This document shows, one piece after another, positions 47,025 through 52,913 of a stretch of 52,913 nucleotides of DNA (its first letter is position 1; each line of letters opens with the position of its first letter). Source of the stretch: Planctomycetota bacterium (GTDB taxonomy: Bacteria > Planctomycetota > Phycisphaerae > Phycisphaerales > UBA1924); contig JAEYTB010000176.1 in NCBI GenBank assembly GCA_023434205.1, positions 1 through 52,913 of the forward strand, read 5' to 3'. The translations under genes were made by a program, and so were the position numbers. The notes beneath the pieces are model-generated. The model did not search any database and was not told the DNA's origin. It was given only the letters and a program-made list of their open reading frames with translations.

Positions 47025-47702
47025 TCAGTTCCCCTGCCGGATGCTCTCGCGCGTCTCGTACTCAAAGAACAGCCGCGCGACCTCCAGGCCCGTCCGGTCC
47101 GCCAGCGCGTTGAGCGCGTTGACCTGCTCCGTCGCCGACCGAGGCACGGTCCCCGAGGCCAGCCGCAGCGTCACCGCCAGCGGGTGCCCCTCCACCTTCT
47201 CCGGCCACAGCCGCTTGCGCGTGACGGCGTCGATCACCTTGACATGGGCCCGGGCCTGCGGGCTGAATGTCTGCCCGTCGGAACTGAGCGAGAACGAGTC
47301 CATGTGGACGTACACCACGACCTCGGCCTGCACCGCGCGGCCCAGCGAGCTGATGTCCAGCGGCTGGCCCGCGCTCTCGCGCTGGGCCACCTGCATCGCC
47401 GCGGAGGCGTCGATCACATTGGTCAGCTTGCCCTGCTTGAGCAACTCCTCCTGCGCCACCTTGGCGATCTGCGTGCGGAGCGTGCGCCGGGACAGCACGT
47501 TGTTGATGTCGTCCACAAACACCACGGCGGGCCGGTCCTTGGGCAGCGTGAACTGGGCGGGGGTTTTCTCCGGCCCCTTCACCAGCACGTAGCCGGCGCC
47601 GATGATGTTGCACCCCGCCAGCCCCGCCAGCCCCGCCAGCGCCGTGCAGACGGCCAGGCCCACGATGATTCGCAGCACGCTCTTCAAGTCTTGTCCTCGC
47701 AT
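47025..47702 (-). CDS. Lipoprotein, paralogue of the adjacent gene (I)
   Basis: A 225-aa lipoprotein: signal VLRIIVGLAVCTALAGLAGLAGC. The mature part has an alpha/beta core with PAVVFVDDINNVLSRRTLRT, QAEVVVYVHMDSFSLSSDGQ and QARAHVKVIDAVTRKRLWP. The order helix - VVYVHM strand - second strand - C-terminal LADRTGLEVARLFFEYE helix is matched in the gene at 47727, so the two look like diverged duplicates. No named family recognised; the fold resembles envelope lipoproteins that process a name-dependent stress response (inference, weak). It lies 24 bases after that gene on the same strand. Confidence 0.7.
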   Translation of the reverse strand: MRGQDLKSVLRIIVGLAVCTALAGLAGLAGCNIIGAGYVLVKGPEKTPAQFTLPKDRPAVVFVDDINNVLSRRTLRTQIAKVAQEELLKQGKLTNVIDASAAMQVAQRESAGQPLDISSLGRAVQAEVVVYVHMDSFSLSSDGQTFSPQARAHVKVIDAVTRKRLWPEKVEGHPLAVTLRLASGTVPRSATEQVNALNALADRTGLEVARLFFEYETRESIRQGN

Positions 47703-47726
47703 TGGTCGCCCGGGTCCGTCGGGCCC

Positions 47727-48371
47727 TTAGTACGTCGGGTAGTACGGCTCCTGGTGGTCGTACAGCGTCCACGTCGCCCGGTCCACCAACCGCCGCGCCA
47801 GCTCGGTCATCACCGTCGCCGCGGACATCTGGTCGGGCCCATACCCCTTGCCGTCGGGGAACCGCACCGCCACCGACTTCTGGAAGGCGTACTGGTCGGG
47901 CGTGGGCCCGTCCATCTCGAGCACGGCCACCGTCCCCGACGCCACGCCGTCCCACTCGTACGCGTTGCCCGGCTCGCGGAGCTGGTACTCCGTCAGTTCC
48001 ACATACACGATCCGCTCGACCCCGCCCAGCCCCCGGGCGACCTCGGTCATCGGGCGGGTCGTCCACGCCGGGTTGTCGTACACGTACTTCAGCACGTCCG
48101 CCGCGGGCACATACCCCCGAGCGAACGGCGTGATCGTGCCCGCCGACAGCCGCTCGGTCACCTTCTCGGTCAGGTAGTCCACCAGCGTGGGGTGGTCGGA
48201 CTGGATGGCCCGGTCCGCCGTCACGATCACCGCGAAGGTCTTGCCCTCCAGGCCCCGGTACTCGGCCTTGACCTCGTGCGTGCTGTCACGCTTGTAGTTT
48301 TCGATCGCCCCGCCCACGACCTGGCAACCCGCCAGGGCGAACAGGCACAGGCACAGCAGCACAGCGCGCAT
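47727..48371 (-). CDS. Lipoprotein, paralogue of the adjacent gene (II)
   Basis: A 214-aa lipoprotein with signal RAVLLCLCLFALAGC (Cys16). The core shows KTFAVIVTADRAIQSDHPTL, ERIVYVELTEYQLREPGNAY and ASGTVAVLEMDG, then a C-terminal ATVMTELARRLVDRATWTLY helix, matching the layout of the neighbouring 225-aa protein. Family not recognised. The start ATG 48371 has a GAAAG-type weak ribosome site. It lies 13 bases downstream of the DUF2752 gene and may share its transcript. Confidence 0.72.
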   Translation of the reverse strand: MRAVLLCLCLFALAGCQVVGGAIENYKRDSTHEVKAEYRGLEGKTFAVIVTADRAIQSDHPTLVDYLTEKVTERLSAGTITPFARGYVPAADVLKYVYDNPAWTTRPMTEVARGLGGVERIVYVELTEYQLREPGNAYEWDGVASGTVAVLEMDGPTPDQYAFQKSVAVRFPDGKGYGPDQMSAATVMTELARRLVDRATWTLYDHQEPYYPTY

Positions 48372-48384
48372 AGAGCTTTCCTCG

Positions 48385-48837
48385 TCAGGGGGCCGGCCAC
48401 GTCAGCCACTTGTACGCCCACGAGCCGGCCGCCACCGCCGCGAGCACCCACAGGTTCCGCGGCGACAGCATCCGTCCACAGGTTCGCCCGATGAGCGAGC
48501 CGGTTGCGGCCACGTGCAAGGCTACCCAAAACCCCGCCGCGCTGCCAACCGCCAGCAGGAAGCCCAGCGGCTGGGCCTTCAGGCCGTCGAGAAGGTTGAG
48601 GTGCGCCACGTGGGCGAACGCCGTGGTCATGCCACAGGTAGGGCACGGCACCCCGAACGACACCGCCCAGCCGCACGCCTGAATCCCGAGTTGTGTGTGG
48701 GTTCCGGCCCCGGCGGGGTCCGGCGTCAGCCCCGCCGCGACCACCAGCGGCGCCAGGCAGCACAACGCGAGCAGAGCGGCCCCGGCCCGCTCCGCCAGGC
48801 TCGCCCGGGCCCGGGGCTGGGCCGCGGCCTCAGTCAA
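48385..48837 (-). CDS. DUF2752 family membrane protein
   Basis: A 150-aa protein with three hydrophobic segments: AALLALCCLAPLVVAAGLTP, AQPLGFLLAVGSAAGFWVAL and WVLAAVAAGSWAYKWL. Between the first two lies SFGVPCPTCGMTTAFAHV, the PCPTCGMT motif that defines DUF2752; a heme or metal role for CxxC is speculation. TTG 48837 starts within the last eight bases of nuoA; no other in-frame start fits the hydrophobic N-terminus. Function unknown. Confidence 0.85.
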   Translation of the reverse strand: MTEAAAQPRARASLAERAGAALLALCCLAPLVVAAGLTPDPAGAGTHTQLGIQACGWAVSFGVPCPTCGMTTAFAHVAHLNLLDGLKAQPLGFLLAVGSAAGFWVALHVAATGSLIGRTCGRMLSPRNLWVLAAVAAGSWAYKWLTWPAP

Positions 48838-49240
48838 ACCGGAACACGCCCTTGCGGTAGCCGTACAGGTACGCCACCACCGTGGTCGCCAGGAAGAACA
48901 GGATCCGGACCAGCCAGACCCCGCTGTACTCCCCCTGCGGGGCCAGGTTGGCGAACGTCGAGGCCCACGGGTACAGGAAGATGATCTCGACGTCGAACAC
49001 GAGGAAGACCATCGCGATCAGATAGAACCGAACGTTGAACCGCTTGCGGGCGGTCCCGACAGGGTTCATGCCTGACTCGTACGTCTGGCCCTTGGTCTTG
49101 CCCGCCCGGCTCGGCCCGATGATCGCCGACAGCACGATGTTCGCCACGGCGAACGTCACCGCCATCAGGATGATGATGAACACGGGCAGGTAGGAGCCAA
49201 GGTCCGTGGCGGCGAGCGTATGGATCGTGGTCGGGGTCAT
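48830..49240 (-). CDS. nuoA: NADH-quinone oxidoreductase subunit A
   Basis: NuoA (ND3) is a three-helix membrane subunit of respiratory complex I near the quinone channel. The 136-aa product has helices LPVFIIILMAVTFAVANIVL, FYLIAMVFLVFDVEIIFLYP and VWLVRILFFLATTVVAYLYG, with the family loop TYESGMNPVGTARKRFNVRF (the Cys of the ECGM loop is Ser here) and FDVEIIFLYPWA. ATG 49240 is chosen by family length. No nuoB or other complex I gene follows; its downstream partner is DUF2752. The remaining subunits must be encoded elsewhere. Confidence 0.93.
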   Translation of the reverse strand: MTPTTIHTLAATDLGSYLPVFIIILMAVTFAVANIVLSAIIGPSRAGKTKGQTYESGMNPVGTARKRFNVRFYLIAMVFLVFDVEIIFLYPWASTFANLAPQGEYSGVWLVRILFFLATTVVAYLYGYRKGVFRFD

Positions 49241-49385
49241 GGAGCCGGGATCATACCGCCCCCGCGCCCGGCCCGGCGGGAGCAACCAACAGCCTTTCGA
49301 CCGCCGGGGATTTGCGGACCCGCCCGGGGGGAGTTAGTGTGCGCGCCGTCAGGGCCATTCCGGCCCGTCGCTGGGGCACATTCCT

Positions 49386-49799
49386 ATGGGACTGATCAAA
49401 GAGTTCAAAGAGTTCGCGATGCGCGGCAACGTCGTTGACCTTGCCGTGGGCGTGATCATCGGCGCCGCCTTCGGCGGGATCGTCAACTCGCTGGTCAAGG
49501 ACGTCATCATGCCACCCATCGGCGTCCTCACCGGGGGCGTCGACTTCAAGGACAAGGCGTTCATCATCAAGGACGCCGTGATGGAGGGCGAGAAGGTCAT
49601 CACGCCCGCGGTCACGATCAACTACGGCGTCTTCATCAACGCCGTGATCAACTTCCTGATCATCGCGTTCTGCATCTTCCTGATCATCAAGGCGATGAAC
49701 AAGGCCATGCCCAAGCCCCCGCCCCCGCCGCCCCCGGGCCCCACCAAGGACCAGCAGCTGCTCACCGAAATCCGCGACGCTCTGCTCAAGCGCGGCTGA
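49386..49799 (+). CDS. mscL: Large-conductance mechanosensitive channel
   Basis: MscL opens under membrane tension and releases solutes on osmotic downshock. The 137-aa protein is full length: GLIKEFKEFAMRGNVVDLAV at the N-terminus, the pore helix GVIIGAAFGGIVNSLVKDVI, IMPPIGVLTGGVDF, the second helix NYGVFINAVINFLIIAFCIF and a C-terminal coiled-coil helix after a Pro7 linker. Conserved gate glycines are present. The start ATG 49386 fits the family exactly. The DUF481 gene follows 23 bases downstream. Confidence 0.97.
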   Translation: MGLIKEFKEFAMRGNVVDLAVGVIIGAAFGGIVNSLVKDVIMPPIGVLTGGVDFKDKAFIIKDAVMEGEKVITPAVTINYGVFINAVINFLIIAFCIFLIIKAMNKAMPKPPPPPPPGPTKDQQLLTEIRDALLKRG

Positions 49800-49822
49800 T
49801 CACGACCACCAAGGAGTTCCAC

Positions 49823-50668
49823 ATGCGCAGGTTGTCTATTGCTCTGCTGGCGGCCGCAACCGCCGCGCCCGCACTCGCCGACGGGCCCTACCTCTCGTTC
49901 GGCGCCGAGTCCCTCGAGCTGTTCACGACCGAGCAGCCCACCGCGACCGCCCCCGCCCCCGACCCCGAGAAGCTCGAGCCCCCCAAGCAGGAAGAGGGCT
50001 GGACCTTCCTCAAGGGCTGGACGGGCGGCGTCGAGGTCGGCATCAACGGCTCGGAGGGCAACTCGCAGACCTTCAACGTCCACGCCGGCGCCAACGCCCA
50101 GCGCAAGACCGACAAGTACGACACCAAGGCCAGTATCGCGTACCTCCGCGCCTCGGCCGACAGCGAGGTCACCAAGAACCGCTTCGAGGCCAACATCCAG
50201 AACGACTGGATCTTTGAGAAGGGCTCCCCCTGGCGCTACTTCATCAAGGGCACGTACGAGTACGACGACTTCCAGGACTGGCAGCACCGCGTCAGCGTGC
50301 TCAACGGTATCGGCTACGCCTTCATCGAGAGCGAGCGCACCACCCTGATCGGCCGCGCCGGTGTGGGTCTGCGCCGCGACATCGGCGGCCAGGACAATCA
50401 CATCACGCCCGAGGGCCTGCTGGGGGCCGACCTGTCCCACAAGCTCACCGAGCGCCAGCTCCTGACCGCCACCGCCGAGGTCTACCCCAGCTTCCGTGAC
50501 GCCTCCGAGTTCCGCGCCAAGCTCAAGGTGGCCTGGGAGATCCTCGTGGACCCCGAGACCAAGATGAGCCTCAAGATCGGCATCGAGGACCGCTACGACA
50601 GCAACCCCGGCGGCGACAAGAAGCGCAACGACCTCGACTACTTCGCCCTGCTCGTGTGGTCCTTCTGA
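49823..50668 (+). CDS. DUF481 outer-membrane beta-barrel protein
   Basis: A 281-aa protein with a signal peptide (RRLSIALLAAATAAPALA), an Ala/Pro-rich linker and a 220-residue beta-barrel made of alternating strands: GGVEVGINGSEGNSQTFNVH, AQRKTDKYDTKASIAYLRAS, RTTLIGRAGVGLRRDIGGQ and the ending FALLVWSF with C-terminal Phe, the usual BAM recognition residue. It matches DUF481, outer-membrane proteins of unknown function sometimes induced by salt. AAGGAG supports the start. It may be co-transcribed with mscL, giving an envelope or osmotic theme (inference), and ends at a strong terminator. Confidence 0.88.
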   Translation: MRRLSIALLAAATAAPALADGPYLSFGAESLELFTTEQPTATAPAPDPEKLEPPKQEEGWTFLKGWTGGVEVGINGSEGNSQTFNVHAGANAQRKTDKYDTKASIAYLRASADSEVTKNRFEANIQNDWIFEKGSPWRYFIKGTYEYDDFQDWQHRVSVLNGIGYAFIESERTTLIGRAGVGLRRDIGGQDNHITPEGLLGADLSHKLTERQLLTATAEVYPSFRDASEFRAKLKVAWEILVDPETKMSLKIGIEDRYDSNPGGDKKRNDLDYFALLVWSF

Positions 50669-50705
50669 CCACACGACGCATCGGCCCGCTCGCACGCTCA
50701 CGCAC

Positions 50706-50736
50706 AAGGGAATCCCCGCAGGGGGTTCCCTTTTTT
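50706..50736 (+). terminator. Rho-independent terminator after the DUF481 gene
   Basis: A 12-bp stem (AAGGGAATCCCC at 50706-50717 with 50721-50732, one G-U pair), three-base loop and six T residues. It lies 37 bases after the stop codon. Confidence 0.93.
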
Positions 50737-50896
50737 CGTGCCCCATCGCGATTCTTCGCGGATCGTGACTCGCGCTGCCCGGCGGTGTCGCATGGATCAC
50801 TGACGATCCTGGTCCCGGGCATGGCCGTCGCACCCCCTACGCCACGCCTGGACCCCCCTCCGCGGGCCGCCGTTCGCAACCACGGCGGCCCGCTTC

Positions 50897-52231
50897 TTAC
50901 TGCTTCACTACCTCCCCCGCCCGCATCACGAACCTCACCCGCTCCAGCTCCGTGATGTCCTTCAGCGGGTCGCCCCTCACCGCGATCACGTCCGCCGCCT
51001 TGCCCGCCTCCAGCGTCCCGATCTCCTTCTCCAGCCCCAGCAGTTCCGACGCCGTCACTGTCGCCGCGATCAGCGCCTCGGCCGGTGTCATCCCGCCGTC
51101 GACCATCAGCGCAAACTCGCGGGCGTTCTGGCCCTGGGGGCTTACGCCGGTGTCCGTCCCGAAGGCGATCGGCACCCCCGCCGCGTGCGACCGGCGGAAG
51201 TTCTCCTGCGCCCGCGGCCCAACCTCCAACGCCTTCCTGGCCACCATCGGCAGGTAGAACCCCGGCTGCTGCGCGTTGTCCACCACGGTCCGGGCCGCCA
51301 GCAGCGTTGGCACGTGGTAGCAGCGCGTCCCGGCGTTCTCGCGCTCCTTCAGGAGCCGGATCGATTCGTCGTCCAGGTACGTCCCGTGCTCGACCGAGTC
51401 CACGCCCGCCCGGATCGCGGCGTTGATGCCGTCCGTCCCGTGGGCGTGCGCCGCCACCTTCCGGCCCATCGCGTGCGCGGTCTGCACGATCGCCTCCAGC
51501 TCCGGGTTCGTGTAGTGCTGCGCCAGCCCCGCGGTGGAAGCCGACAGCACGCCGCCGGTCGCGGTGGTCTTGATGACATCCGCGCCCAGCTTGACCTGGT
51601 TCCGCACCGCCTTCATGCACTCATCGGGGCCGTCCGCGATCCCGTCGTCCGGCGTCGGCTGCCCCACGATGTCGGGCCTGAACCCGTTGGTCGGGTCCCC
51701 GTGCCCGCCGGTGATTGAAATCGACTTCCCCGCCGCGATGATCCGCGGCCCGACGATCAGCCCCTGGTTGATGGCGTCGCGCACCGCGAAGATGGCCTGA
51801 GGGTTCGCCCCCAGGTCCCTCACCGTGGTGAACCCGGCCTCCAGGTTCAGCCGCGCGTGGCGCGTCGCACGCACCGCTACAAACTCGGGGCTCTCGGTCA
51901 TCGACCTCGCCCGCGCCGTCGGGTCTGGCTGGTTCAGCAGGTGTACGTGGCAGTCGATCAGCCCCGGCAGCACCCAGTGCTCGCTCAGGTCCACATCCCT
52001 CACCACGGCATCGCCCGGCAGCTTGGGCCTTCCATCCAGCCCCGGGAGAACCCCCTCAACCCGGTCGTTCCTGATGATCAGCGTGACGCCCGCCCTCGGC
52101 GGCTTCCCCGGCACATCGATCAGGTGCCCGCACCGCACCAGCGTGTAGGTGTCGAGCTTGGGCACGTCCTGACCCATCGCCGGAAAGCACAGGGCCGCCG
52201 CGAGCGCCCAACCGCAGAGTGTCTTCAGCAT
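50897..52231 (-). CDS. Exported amidohydrolase, imidazolonepropionase-like
   Basis: A 444-aa metal-dependent hydrolase with a signal peptide (LKTLCGWALAAALCFPAMGQ), so it acts outside the cytoplasm. The TIM-barrel ligands are in order: DCHVHL (HxH), VIKTTATGG (carboxylated-Lys position), VAAHAHGTDGI (His), DSVEHGTYL (His) and FGTDTG (Asp). This is the amidohydrolase group that includes prolidase-type and imidazolonepropionase-like enzymes. The C-terminal ELLGLEKEIGTLEAGKAADV is the conserved closing segment. ATG 52231 precedes the signal; the upstream open frame is not credible. The substrate is unknown, perhaps N-acyl amino acids or peptides. Confidence 0.92.
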   Translation of the reverse strand: MLKTLCGWALAAALCFPAMGQDVPKLDTYTLVRCGHLIDVPGKPPRAGVTLIIRNDRVEGVLPGLDGRPKLPGDAVVRDVDLSEHWVLPGLIDCHVHLLNQPDPTARARSMTESPEFVAVRATRHARLNLEAGFTTVRDLGANPQAIFAVRDAINQGLIVGPRIIAAGKSISITGGHGDPTNGFRPDIVGQPTPDDGIADGPDECMKAVRNQVKLGADVIKTTATGGVLSASTAGLAQHYTNPELEAIVQTAHAMGRKVAAHAHGTDGINAAIRAGVDSVEHGTYLDDESIRLLKERENAGTRCYHVPTLLAARTVVDNAQQPGFYLPMVARKALEVGPRAQENFRRSHAAGVPIAFGTDTGVSPQGQNAREFALMVDGGMTPAEALIAATVTASELLGLEKEIGTLEAGKAADVIAVRGDPLKDITELERVRFVMRAGEVVKQ

Positions 52232-52259
52232 GCGCGCGAGTGTACCGCAAGGCGCCGCA

Positions 52260-52913
52260 TCACTCCCGCCCGGCCGGCGCCCTGTCACCCGCCCCGCCCC
52301 CGGCGGGCTTCTTCTTCGGCAGGCTCGCCGCGATCTGCGCCCGGACCTGCCGGATCACCGCCCGACCGCCGGGCACCGCCGTGCCGTCCACCACCACGGC
52401 GTCCTTCCACACCGTCCCCGTCGACGCGAAGCCCATTTCAACCAGCCGCTCCTCCATGTCCGCCAGGTGCCCGGCGCCGTAGAACAGCGCGATGGTGGCG
52501 TGGCCCTCCGTCAGCGCCCCCTCCAGGTCCCTGAACACCACGGCGTTGCGGTCCTCGATCAGCACGCGCATGAACTGGCCCATCCCCTTGCCCGACTGCG
52601 ACTGGGCCTCCATCAGCTCCTCCGCGTGCGCCAACGTCTCGACCACCATCGCCTTGACAAAGAAGCTTATCTCCGGGCTCTGGCCGATCATCCCCAGCAC
52701 CGCGCCGAGCATCTTGGACATCAGGGACGACCCGTCGAGCATGCTGAACAGCGCACCGCCGGACAGGCCCGATTCCGCGAGCTTGTCCTGGAGCTCATCC
52801 ACGGTCATGTCGCTGTTGCGCCACTTGTCGCGGCTGTAGTCCATCGCCGCGAGCTGGAACTCCAGCCCCAGCGCCTTGGCGAGCTTGGCCTGGATCCCCT
52901 CGCCGCCCGCCTT
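52260..52913 (-). CDS. Hypothetical protein, TraB/GumN-like region, 5' end cut by window edge
   Basis: The visible 217 codons are open to the last base of the window, so the start is outside; the internal ATG 52844 is not the N-terminus. EFQLAAMDYSRDKWRNSDMT and VDELQDKLAESGLSGGALFS lead to a helical part, then VLIEDRNAVVFRDLEGALTE and TIALFYGAGHLADMEERLVE, which match the RN...GAGHLxxME pattern of TraB/GumN-type proteins. The C-terminus after KDAVVVDG is Ala/Lys/Pro-rich. The role of this family is unclear (peptidase-like in some members). It lies 28 bases upstream of the amidohydrolase on the same strand. Confidence 0.6.
   Translation of the reverse strand, partial: KAGGEGIQAKLAKALGLEFQLAAMDYSRDKWRNSDMTVDELQDKLAESGLSGGALFSMLDGSSLMSKMLGAVLGMIGQSPEISFFVKAMVVETLAHAEELMEAQSQSGKGMGQFMRVLIEDRNAVVFRDLEGALTEGHATIALFYGAGHLADMEERLVEMGFASTGTVWKDAVVVDGTAVPGGRAVIRQVRAQIAASLPKKKPAGGGAGDRAPAGRE

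Overview
The window reads as a chromosomal segment of a GC-rich (roughly 70% by eye) planctomycete, most likely of the class Phycisphaerae. The clearest pointer is a secreted beta-helix protein ending in two DFNxDGDxGTDxDIExFF...GC repeats, the dockerin-like C-terminal signature common in that group. Lipoproteins are abundant, as are ATGA/GTGA/TTGA gene overlaps and Sel1/TPR proteins. No insertion sequence, prophage, plasmid module or CRISPR array is visible; this looks like a compact core chromosome.

Layout. 1-8.1 kb (+): translation cluster infB (cut by the left edge), ylxP-like DUF503, rbfA, a degenerate HhH-GPD protein, a 1.2-kaa TPR lipoprotein and yebC. 8.1-9.9 kb (-): an ECF sigma factor with a Cys-rich tail, a rhodanese and an AhpD-like protein, which look like one thiol-stress operon. 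9.9-12 kb: lipase-like lipoprotein, DUF2959 and another lipoprotein. 12-17 kb (+): rpsU, a membrane pyrophosphatase and a Sel1-repeat protein, the first two followed by strong terminators. 17-17.4 kb: a gene-free interval holding a candidate structured RNA on the minus strand with a 14-nt Shine-Dalgarno. 17.4-20.4 kb (-): znuACB and a 62-aa gene behind a Zur-like operator, divergent from tRNA-Ala(CGC). 20.6-27.4 kb (-): uvrB, two small membrane proteins, uvrA and a basic-tailed protein in one run; uvrB carries an in-frame palindromic insertion. 27.4-31.2 kb: a TIM-barrel protein, a membrane protein, nth and a KAP-like membrane ATPase. 31.6-39.3 kb: acyltransferase, beta-helix/dockerin protein, flagellin, phosphohexomutase, mmsA and an atypical Gfo/Idh/MocA protein.

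39.4-45.2 kb: a DUF2383 stress-type protein whose ribosome site lies inside a hairpin, a 70-aa Arg-rich protein, the ligase-associated exonuclease and ATP-dependent DNA ligase pair, and an AI-2E transporter fused to a B12-binding-like domain. 45.3-49.2 kb (-): glycosyltransferase and LMW phosphatase, two paralogous lipoproteins, DUF2752 and an isolated nuoA. 49.4-52.9 kb: mscL, a DUF481 outer-membrane protein, a secreted amidohydrolase and a protein cut by the right edge.

DNA repair is unusually well represented (uvrA, uvrB, nth, ligase and exonuclease, plus the HhH relative). The most novel-looking elements are RNA-level: the minus-strand structured transcript at 16991-17373 and the SD-sequestering hairpin at 39432-39463. 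Start codons were chosen from Shine-Dalgarno spacing, gene overlaps and family N-termini, and many are uncertain by a few codons.
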